DNA of 49,034 bases from Novosphingobium endophyticum (GTDB taxonomy: Bacteria > Pseudomonadota > Alphaproteobacteria > Sphingomonadales > Sphingomonadaceae): assembly GCF_014640675.1 (NCBI RefSeq), contig NZ_BMHK01000026.1:1-49034 (forward strand), given 5' to 3'. Of this stretch, positions 42,754 through 49,034 are shown in pieces; the stretch's first letter is position 1; every line of letters starts with the position of its first letter. The translations under genes and the position numbers were made by a program. The notes under the pieces are model-generated. The model saw only the letters and a program-made list of their open reading frames with translations. It ran no database searches and was not told where the DNA came from.

Positions 42754-43824
42754 GTGGCATTTTTCCGTACATCCGCCGCCTCTCTCGCGGCAATGGCCGC
42801 CGTCCTGTCCGTCACCGCCGCGCACGCGTCCTCAGGGACCGTGGCCGGAACCGATGTGCTGCGCACATGGAACCTCGTTGTCCTGGGCGACCTGACGTCC
42901 ACATCCGAAGTGGAAGGCCGCACGTTCGTGGGGGGCAATCTTGAGGGCAATGCCTCAAATTACCAGATCACGGCCCTGCCGGAGACCTCGGTTCCCGGCC
43001 TCACCGTGGTCGGCGACGTGAACGGCGGCCACAAGAACCTCAACAACGGTTCGGGCGCGGTCGTCGGCGGTAACGTCAACAGTGGCTTCAATCTCAACGG
43101 CAATCCGCAAACGGTTCAGGTCGGCGGGTCGATCAGCAACACCAATGTCAACAACAACACGGTGACATCCGGCCTTGCCGCATCGGACCCGGCATTCATC
43201 CAGCAGCTCCATCAGCAGAAGAGCCAGATCGAGACTTCGATGGGCAGCCTCAGCCATTCGATGAGCACGCTTGCGGCGAACAGCCAGCTTGCGATCAGTG
43301 GCAATCGCGGCACTTTCAATGCGCAGCCCGGCGCCGATGGCGTCGCCGTGTTCAACATCAGTTCGGCGGATCTCGACAAGATCGGCGAGATTCAGTTCAA
43401 CCTCAACAGCGCGGACACCGCGATCGTCAACGTCTCCGGCCCCGCGATCAACCTCAACGACAACTTCCTGGGCGGCACCAACAACCTGGGCGAGCACGTC
43501 ATCTGGAATTTCCCCGATGCGCAAGACCTGTCGCTGAGCACCGCCTGGGGCGGATCGGTGCTGGCGCCGAATGCCGATGCCAAGACCTGGAATTACATCC
43601 AGGGCTCCGCAGTCTTCGGAACCTTGCAGCAGAATGGCGAGATGCACGTCGGCACGTATAACGGCGGCTACTACCCGCCTTCCAGTGAGGATCCGCCTGT
43701 GAGCTCAAGCAGCAGCAGCAGTTCTTCCGGTGGAACCTCCGTTCCGGAACCGGGCATGTTGACGCTGTTCGGCCTGGCGCTTGTGGGCCTCGCCTTCTGG
43801 CGCCGGCGCACGCGCCGGGCCTGA
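42754..43824 (+). CDS. Choice-of-anchor A family protein with PEP-CTERM tail
   Basis: This surface protein of about 356 aa has a signal peptide ending TAAHA. A beta-helix-like choice-of-anchor A domain follows (WNLVVLGDLTSTSEVEGRTFVGGN, then repeated VGGNVN/VGGSIS-type turns). A serine-rich linker (about ten Ser, residues 319-330) leads to a PEP-CTERM signal: VPEPGMLTLFGLALVGLAF then RRRTRRA. Such tails are processed by an exosortase, and the proteins usually take part in exopolysaccharide-linked surface structures. GTG 42754 is preferred; a TTG at 42736 is possible. No exosortase is in the window. Confidence 0.85.
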   Translation: MAFFRTSAASLAAMAAVLSVTAAHASSGTVAGTDVLRTWNLVVLGDLTSTSEVEGRTFVGGNLEGNASNYQITALPETSVPGLTVVGDVNGGHKNLNNGSGAVVGGNVNSGFNLNGNPQTVQVGGSISNTNVNNNTVTSGLAASDPAFIQQLHQQKSQIETSMGSLSHSMSTLAANSQLAISGNRGTFNAQPGADGVAVFNISSADLDKIGEIQFNLNSADTAIVNVSGPAINLNDNFLGGTNNLGEHVIWNFPDAQDLSLSTAWGGSVLAPNADAKTWNYIQGSAVFGTLQQNGEMHVGTYNGGYYPPSSEDPPVSSSSSSSSSGGTSVPEPGMLTLFGLALVGLAFWRRRTRRA

Positions 43825-43837
43825 TCCGCCCGACCGT

Positions 43838-45070
43838 TCAGACCTTTCGCCAGCGCGCGATGAAAAAGCCGTCGAGGCCTCCGGCCTCGGCGAGCATCGC
43901 TGGATCGGTGCGCAGCCAGCCTTCGGATGTGGGCGAAAGCCCCGCCGGCAACTCGTCCTTCCCGATCGGCAACGGCGACAGCGACAGGTTCGCCGCCTGC
44001 CCCTCGCCTTCCTGCGGCTCCAGCGAACAGACCGCGTAGACGAGCACGCCGCCCGGGCGCAGCCAGCCGGCGGCGCGTTCGAGCAGCCGCTCTTGCAGCT
44101 GCGTCATTTCCTCTATCTGGCGCGGGCCGATGCGGTGCAGCACGTCCGGATGGCGCCGGCAAGTGCCGGTCGCGGTGCAGGGGGCGTCGAGCAGGATCGC
44201 GTCGAACGCCGCATCGGGCTGCCATTCAAGCGCATCGGCCCGGACGACCTGTGCGGAAAGGCGGGTGCGATCGAGATTCTCGCGCAGCCGTTCGAGGCGC
44301 CGCTTGCTGAGGTCGAGCGCGGTTACATCCCAACCCGCCGACGCGAGTTGCAGCGTCTTGCCGCCCGGCGCCGCGCAGAGATCGAGCACGCGCCGTCCCT
44401 CTCCATTCCCCAGGAGCCGTGCGGGAATACTGGCGGCGAGATCCTGCACCCACCATGCGCCCTCGCGGAAACCCTCCAGATTCCCGACCGCCGACCCTCG
44501 CGGCAGGCGAACGTGGCCGGGCATAAGCGACACGCCGCCCAGCTTCCCGGCCCAGGCAGCCGTCTCTCCCGGATCGCGCAGCGCGAGATCGAGCGGCGGC
44601 GGAACGGCGAGGCCGGCTGCGATGTCCTCTGCCCGCCCGCCCCAGCGTGCCCGGATCGTTTCGGGCAGGGTCGGCACGTCAGGCAGCGAGACCTGCCTCT
44701 TCACCAGCGTTGAGAACACGCCGTGCGCCAGCCGCCTCGGCCCGCCCGCCAGCAGCGGCAGCCCCGTCGCGATCACGGCGTGCGGCGGGGTTTCCAGCCG
44801 CAGGACCTGCGCCAGCATCAGCTGGAGCACGGCGCGCGGCTTTGCGTCGTCCGGCAAGCGCTGGTGTGTGGCGCTGTCAATCAGGGCGTCGAGATCGACC
44901 TTCCAGCGCAACACTTCCCCGGCAATCGCGCGGGCCAGCGCCCGGTCCGCATCCCCCCGCACTCGCGCCAGCGCAGCGCCTGCCGCCCGATCCAGCGTTT
45001 CGCCTCGCCGCAAGACGGCATCGATAAGGTTGAGCGCGGCGCGGCGCGCCGGTAGGCCGGGAATATCCAT
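43838..45070 (-). CDS. rsmB: RsmB-like rRNA (cytosine-C5) methyltransferase
   Basis: The 410-aa protein has an N-terminal NusB-like helical domain (residues about 8-130, ALNLIDAVLRRGETLDRA) and a SAM-dependent RNA m5C methyltransferase domain. Motif I is VLDLCAAPGGKTLQLAS, motif IV with the release Cys is LLDAPCTATGTCRRHPDV, and motif VI with the nucleophilic Cys is VYAVCSLEPQEGE. RsmB modifies C967 of 16S rRNA in E. coli. The domain order is that of RsmB rather than RsmF. Start ATG 45070. Confidence 0.92.
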   Translation of the reverse strand: MDIPGLPARRAALNLIDAVLRRGETLDRAAGAALARVRGDADRALARAIAGEVLRWKVDLDALIDSATHQRLPDDAKPRAVLQLMLAQVLRLETPPHAVIATGLPLLAGGPRRLAHGVFSTLVKRQVSLPDVPTLPETIRARWGGRAEDIAAGLAVPPPLDLALRDPGETAAWAGKLGGVSLMPGHVRLPRGSAVGNLEGFREGAWWVQDLAASIPARLLGNGEGRRVLDLCAAPGGKTLQLASAGWDVTALDLSKRRLERLRENLDRTRLSAQVVRADALEWQPDAAFDAILLDAPCTATGTCRRHPDVLHRIGPRQIEEMTQLQERLLERAAGWLRPGGVLVYAVCSLEPQEGEGQAANLSLSPLPIGKDELPAGLSPTSEGWLRTDPAMLAEAGGLDGFFIARWRKV

Positions 45071-45115
45071 GGCAGCGCCCTACAGCGCATTGCCTTTTAC
45101 CGCCAGTCGCACCAC

Positions 45116-45304
45116 ATGGGCCGCATGACCGAACGCGCCACCAGACGTCCCGAGGGTTTCAGGAAGCCAGCGCACTGGACCAACGATCCCGCACCCCAAC
45201 CGCTAGGAGCAAAGGATGACAAGGACGCGCTCGATCCCGATGGCGACCTTTCACCCACCCGCTACGGCGACTGGGTGCGCAATGGCATCGCGGTAGATTT
45301 CTGA
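45116..45304 (+). CDS. DUF1674 protein, SdhAF4-like
   Basis: The 62-aa protein ends in the DUF1674 signature DGDLSPTRYGDWVRNGIAVDF, the same tail as mitochondrial succinate dehydrogenase assembly factor 4. In eukaryotes SDHAF4 binds flavinylated SdhA before assembly; the bacterial role is inferred. An ATG at 45125 would shorten it by three residues. It starts 45 bp from the divergent rsmB and converges on the transpeptidase gene 22 bp away. Confidence 0.85.
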   Translation: MGRMTERATRRPEGFRKPAHWTNDPAPQPLGAKDDKDALDPDGDLSPTRYGDWVRNGIAVDF

Positions 45305-45326
45305 TCCCCTCGAGCGGCACGCCGCT

Positions 45327-45824
45327 CTAGGCGCCGATCTCGATCGGCGTGCCGTCCGGAACCGCCTTCCAGAGGGCGTCCATCTCCTCGTTGGAAACGG
45401 CAATGCAGCCGTCGGTCCAGTCGCCCGGAATACGGCCCGCCGGCAGGGCGTTGGGTTGGCCGTGAATCATGATCATCCCGCCCGCCGAACGCCCTTTCGT
45501 GGCCGCATAGGCCCGGTCCGCCTCGTTCGGATAGGAGATGTGGAGCGAGAGGTAATAGGCGCTGTCGGGATTGGCCCAGTCGATCGCGTAGAGCCCCTCC
45601 GGCGTCCGCTGATCGCCCTGGAACCGTTTTGGCCCGACCGGCTGGCCGCCGAGCTGGATTCCCTCGATGACGTGGACCAGTTCCTCGCCCGCATAGAGTT
45701 CCATGGTCCGTTCGGACTTGTCGACGCGGATGAAGTCGATCTCGGGCAGGACAAGCGGCTCGTCCGCCGCACTGCCCAAGGTCACCAGCAGGAGAAGCGG
45801 GGCAATCTTGCGCCAGCCCCGCAT
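45327..45824 (-). CDS. L,D-transpeptidase, YkuD domain
   Basis: The 165-aa protein has a signal peptide (residues 1-19) and a YkuD catalytic domain: FIRVDKSERTMELY start, RTPEGLYAID, MIMIHGQP (His) and GDWTDGCIAVSNEEMD with the catalytic Cys. The usual SHGC is DGC here, as in many YafK/ErfK-like members. It would form or edit 3-3 peptidoglycan or lipoprotein links in the periplasm. It starts five bases after the purA stop, so it is probably co-transcribed with purA. Confidence 0.9.
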   Translation of the reverse strand: MRGWRKIAPLLLLVTLGSAADEPLVLPEIDFIRVDKSERTMELYAGEELVHVIEGIQLGGQPVGPKRFQGDQRTPEGLYAIDWANPDSAYYLSLHISYPNEADRAYAATKGRSAGGMIMIHGQPNALPAGRIPGDWTDGCIAVSNEEMDALWKAVPDGTPIEIGA

Positions 45825-45829
45825 CGCCG

Positions 45830-47119
45830 TCAGTCCTGGAAGGGATCGCGCACGAGGATCGTGTCCTCGCGTTCGGGGCTGGTCGAAACCAGCGCGACCG
45901 GCGTTTCGATCAGTTCCTGAACGCGCTGGATGTACTTGATCGCCTGCGCCGGCAAGTCCGCCCAGGAACGAGCGCCGGCCGTGGTACCCTGCCAGCCCTC
46001 CATTTCCTCGTAGATCGGCTCGACGTTCGCCTGGTCGCCGGCGTGGCTCGGGAAGTAGTCGAGGACTTTGCCGTTCAGGCGATAGCCGGTGCAGATCCGC
46101 ACCTTCTCGAACCCGTCGAGCACGTCGAGCTTGGTGAGCGCGATGCCGGTCACGCCGCTGATCGCGCAGGACTGGCGCACCAGCACCGCGTCGAACCAGC
46201 CGCAGCGGCGCTTGCGGCCGGTGACGGTGCCGAATTCGTGGCCGCGCTCGCCCAGCCGCTGGCCGGTCTCGTCCTCCAGCTCGGTCGGGAACGGACCGGA
46301 GCCGACGCGGGTGGTATAGGCCTTGACGATGCCGAGGACGAACCCGGTCGCCGAAGGCCCGAGGCCCGAACCGCTGGCGGCGGTGCCGGACACGGTGTTC
46401 GAGCTGGTGACGAAGGGATAAGTGCCGTGATCGACATCGAGCAGCACGCCCTGCGCGCCTTCGAAGAGGATGCGCGCGCCGGCCTTGCGGACCTTCTTGA
46501 GGCGTTTCCACACGGGCTGCGCGAATTGCAGCACGAAAGGCGCGATCTCGCGCAGTTCCTTGAGCAGCGCCTCGCGGTCGACCGGGTCTTGGCCGAACCC
46601 GGCGCGCAGGGCGTCGTGGTGGGCGCAGAGCCGGTCAAGCTGGGGATCGAGCGCGTCGAGGTGGGCCAGATCGCACACCCGGATCGCGCGGCGGCCGACC
46701 TTGTCCTCGTAGGCGGGGCCGATACCGCGACCGGTGGTGCCGATCTTGCCGGCGCCGGCGGCCGCTTCGCGAAGGCCATCGAGGTCGCGGTGGAGCGGCA
46801 GGATCAGCGGGCAGTTGTCGGCAATGGCGAAGTTGTCGTCGTTGATCTCGACGCCCTGCCCGCGCAATTTCTCGACTTCGGCCTTGAGCGCCCAGGGATC
46901 GAGCACCACGCCGTTGCCGATGATCGAAAGCGTGCCGGTGACGATGCCGGAGGGAAGCAGCGAGAGCTTGTAGACCTGCTCGCCGACGACGAGCGTGTGG
47001 CCGGCGTTGTGCCCACCCTGGAAACGCACCACGGCGTCTGCCCGGCTTGCCAGCCAGTCGACGATCTTGCCCTTGCCTTCATCGCCCCACTGGGCGCCGA
47101 TCACGGTTACGTTGGCCAA
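45830..47119 (-). CDS. purA: Adenylosuccinate synthetase
   Basis: PurA makes adenylosuccinate from IMP, Asp and GTP, the first committed step to AMP. The 429-aa protein has [17 protein letters not shown] (GTP and IMP binding), [32 protein letters not shown] and [22 protein letters not shown]. The family N-terminus [10 protein letters not shown] fixes the start at 47119, which is a TTG codon. hisZ lies upstream on the same strand, a common alphaproteobacterial order, with a long inverted repeat between. Confidence 0.96.
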   Translation of the reverse strand: MANVTVIGAQWGDEGKGKIVDWLASRADAVVRFQGGHNAGHTLVVGEQVYKLSLLPSGIVTGTLSIIGNGVVLDPWALKAEVEKLRGQGVEINDDNFAIADNCPLILPLHRDLDGLREAAAGAGKIGTTGRGIGPAYEDKVGRRAIRVCDLAHLDALDPQLDRLCAHHDALRAGFGQDPVDREALLKELREIAPFVLQFAQPVWKRLKKVRKAGARILFEGAQGVLLDVDHGTYPFVTSSNTVSGTAASGSGLGPSATGFVLGIVKAYTTRVGSGPFPTELEDETGQRLGERGHEFGTVTGRKRRCGWFDAVLVRQSCAISGVTGIALTKLDVLDGFEKVRICTGYRLNGKVLDYFPSHAGDQANVEPIYEEMEGWQGTTAGARSWADLPAQAIKYIQRVQELIETPVALVSTSPEREDTILVRDPFQD

Positions 47120-47206
47120 CGTTTGACGCTTTCACTGCTGTTTCTGAAGTCCGCCGCGCGCCCTAGGGGAGTCCGGCCCGGAGGGCAAGGCACGGGTGAC
47201 GATAAA

Positions 47207-47313
47207 CGTCATCCCGGACTTGCTCCGGGACCGGTGGCGGTCGTTCGGCAGGCCCTCTCGGCGAGGCGGCGCGTAAACACCGCCACCGGTCCCGGAGCAA
47301 GTCCGGGATGACG
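47207..47313. repeat. 107-bp element with perfect 35-bp inverted arms
   Basis: Arms 47207-47241 and 47279-47313 are perfectly complementary over 35 bases, with a 37-base centre. The arm contains CATCCCGGACTTGCTCCGGG, a sequence type dispersed in many alphaproteobacterial intergenic regions. It lies five bases after the hisZ stop and 87 bp before purA, in their shared transcript. It is probably a non-coding palindromic repeat or MITE-like unit; as RNA it would form a very stable hairpin. Confidence 0.8.
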
Positions 47314-47318
47314 GGGCG

Positions 47319-48437
47319 TTACAGCGGGATCGCCTCGCCGTTCTCCAGCCGGTGCGAGCAGCCCAGCGCGACCGGGTCGTCGCTTTCGGACAGGGCGGCC
47401 AGCGTCGTCCAGCCGATCGCGCGCTGCCTCTCGGCAATCTGCTTGTCATGGCCGAGCGGCAGGAACAGCACCTTGCGCTCTCCCCCCTCGGCGGCCAGCA
47501 CTTCGATCAGCGGGTCGGGATAGAGCGAGAAACCGCCAGCCGGCTCGCCCTCCTGCCCGCCGAGAATGCGATAAGTACCGCCCCGGCCAAGACTGCAGGA
47601 AACGCCCTCGGCGTAGACCGTGAAACCGAACCAGGACTGATACTCGAAGCCATGCCGCTCGGACGGGTCGAGCGTCAGGCGTGCCTTGCCGTCGACACGC
47701 GCGGCGATGGCGCGAAGACCCGCGATGCGGCCGGCCAGGACGCCCAGCCTGTCGAACTCGGCCAGCCGCTCGATCGCGGTATCGAAAGGGCCGACGGCGT
47801 AGAGCAGCGGCAGGTAAGCCTCGCCGCCGGCATCGACCAGCCCGCCCGCGTCCTTGGCGTCGAGCATCTGGCGCACGTCCTCTACCTGGCTTGCGGCAAG
47901 CGGCAGCGCTTCGGCGGAAAGGGCATCGACGAGATCGGGCAAGGTGAAATCGACCGAGATACCGGTGGCGCCCGCGGCGCGGAGCGATTCGATCGCAACC
48001 TCGACGATCTCGGCCGCCGCGGCCTCCGAATCGCTCCCGATCAGTTCCACGCCGATCTGGAGACGTTCGCGGGTGGGATCGAGGCCGTCGCCCTTGATGG
48101 TCACGACCTGCCCGGCATAACACAGACGCAGCGGCCGGGCGGCGGCGGCAAGTGTGGTGGCGGCGACGCGGCCGACCTGCATGGTAATGTCCGATCGCAG
48201 CGCCAGAGTGCGCAGCGATACGGGATCGACCAGGCGGAACATGCGGCGCACCTGCACGCCGGCCATGCGGCTCGCCATCGACTTCTCGAACTCTATGGTC
48301 GGCGTCTCTACCCGTTCGTAGCCATGGCCAGCCATGACGTCGAGCACGGCGCGGCGTACGCGCTGCGAAGCGGCGGCCTGCTGCGGCAGCCTGTCACCCA
48401 GCCCCTCGGGCAGAAGATCGCGGTCGGTATCCTGCAT
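47319..48437 (-). CDS. hisZ: ATP phosphoribosyltransferase regulatory subunit
   Basis: HisZ is a histidyl-tRNA-synthetase-like protein that activates and regulates short-form HisG in histidine synthesis. The 372-aa protein keeps the class II fold (LLPEGLGDRLPQQAA, ETPTIEFEKS, LALRSDITMQVGRVAA, GDGLDPTRERLQIGVELIGSD, and YEGVSCSLGRGGTY-like motif 3 region near residue 295) but lacks the anticodon-binding domain. This separates it from HisRS (about 420 aa). The ATG at 48437 (MQDTDRDLLPEGL) is preferred over a longer frame reaching 48698 that overlaps the neighbouring hydrolase. Confidence 0.93.
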   Translation of the reverse strand: MQDTDRDLLPEGLGDRLPQQAAASQRVRRAVLDVMAGHGYERVETPTIEFEKSMASRMAGVQVRRMFRLVDPVSLRTLALRSDITMQVGRVAATTLAAAARPLRLCYAGQVVTIKGDGLDPTRERLQIGVELIGSDSEAAAAEIVEVAIESLRAAGATGISVDFTLPDLVDALSAEALPLAASQVEDVRQMLDAKDAGGLVDAGGEAYLPLLYAVGPFDTAIERLAEFDRLGVLAGRIAGLRAIAARVDGKARLTLDPSERHGFEYQSWFGFTVYAEGVSCSLGRGGTYRILGGQEGEPAGGFSLYPDPLIEVLAAEGGERKVLFLPLGHDKQIAERQRAIGWTTLAALSESDDPVALGCSHRLENGEAIPL

Positions 48438-48592
48438 GATGCGTGCGCCCTTAGCCGGACAGATCAGGAATGTCGAACCCTTCGACCCTTCAACAATCTC
48501 AGGCCGGACCCAGCCCGGCGCCCTCGATGGCCACACCGCAAGGCGCCTGCCGATTATCCTTTCCTGGTCCGAAACTTCCCGGCGCGCAGCGA

Positions 48593-49034
48593 TCAGTCGG
48601 CGATGAAATCCAGGATCAGCGGCACCAGCCGGGGCCACGACCTGAACAGCGTATGCCCGTCCTTGCCGGACATCGTCTGGGCCGAACGATAGTTCCATTC
48701 GTCCTCGCCCCAGGGCGGATCAAGCATCACCGAATGCGGCACGAGACGATGGACCCATTCCGATGTTGCCCTGGTGTGCGACAGGTCGCTCCTGCCGGAT
48801 CGGAAGACCAGCGTCGGCATGGTCAGGCGCGCGAAATCGCGCGGGGTCATGCCCGGCACCGGCGTGATCGGCGATGGCGCGTAGGCCGACGCCCATTTCT
48901 GCATCACCGCGATGAACTTGTCGGGATCATAGATGGGGTAACGGGCTGCCTCACCAGCCAGATTGATGGGCTGGTGGTCATCCCTCACACTGATGGTGTC
49001 ACGGAGTCAGGATGGACCTGCTCCAAGCATCGGG
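48593..49034 (-). pseudogene. Alpha/beta-hydrolase C-terminal half, broken by an in-frame stop
   Basis: The readable part (48593-48988, 131 aa from a GTG without ribosome site) is the C-terminal half of an alpha/beta-hydrolase: a cap region (YPIYDPDKFIAVMQKWASAYA), the acid-loop strand MPTLVFRSGRSDLSHTRATSEW and an ending LFRSWPRLVPLILDFIAD. The nucleophile elbow is missing. In the same frame a TGA stands at 49007-49009, and coding-like sequence (PMLGAGPS) continues beyond it to the window edge. Either the gene has a nonsense mutation or the N-terminal half lies in another frame outside the window. Confidence 0.5.

Noticed and set aside
43710..43740. AGC repeat run as a phase-variable microsatellite
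   Set aside because: The run is short, uses mixed serine codons (AGC, AGT, TCT, TCC), and encodes the expected serine-rich linker before the PEP-CTERM tail.
46043..47311. 422-codon plus-strand frame
   Set aside because: It is antisense to purA and extends into the inverted repeat; there are no family features.
1..49034. CRISPR array, prophage, IS element, rRNA or tRNA
   Set aside because: No regularly spaced repeats, integrase or transposase, or cloverleaf-like sequence was found on reading both strands. A tRNA scan would be needed to exclude a tRNA fully.

Overview
The window is GC-rich alphaproteobacterial chromosome. Its content points to the Sphingomonadales (Novosphingobium-like): Caulobacter-type xylXBC genes, two large TonB-dependent receptors, two TonB-associated flavin halogenases, a hisZ-purA pair, and housekeeping genes of alphaproteobacterial type. 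I saw no rRNA or tRNA gene, CRISPR array, intact insertion sequence or phage gene.

Layout. Positions 1-6000 are housekeeping genes, mostly leftward: a GT2-GtrA glycosyltransferase, leuB, recO, a membrane protein, ubiK, tspO and tlyA, then a rightward lipoprotein. Positions 5903-6750 hold an 18-codon ORF with an exceptionally long Shine-Dalgarno match and a strong hairpin. Positions 6751-9385 form a malonate uptake and activation operon (madL-madM-matB). Positions 9767-11657 hold an orphan oxidoreductase pair. From about 38.2 kb the content is mixed: rlpA, a divergent globin/NsrR-like pair with two operator-like sites, a 55-aa small protein, an M3 peptidase lipoprotein, a PEP-CTERM protein, rsmB, a DUF1674 protein, an L,D-transpeptidase, purA, hisZ and a broken hydrolase.

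The core is 12170-38187. A leftward operon encodes exported GH35 beta-galactosidase, GH31 alpha-xylosidase with an inserted PA14 domain, and GH29 alpha-fucosidase. Divergent from it runs xylX-xylB-xylC-MFS sugar porter-mutarotase (oxidative Weimberg xylose route). A LacI repressor follows, then rightward GH3 beta-glucosidase, two exported esterases, TonB receptor 1, two overlapping flavin-dependent halogenases and TonB receptor 2. Together the enzymes fit periplasmic stripping of acetylated, fucosylated xyloglucan oligosaccharides down to glucose, galactose, fucose and xylose, with xylose oxidised in the cytoplasm. No endo-xyloglucanase, xylA or xylD is present here.

LacI-type operator-like palindromes lie before xylX, GH3 and TonB receptor 1, suggesting one xylose-responsive regulon. 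The tandem halogenases between the two receptors are the least explained part.
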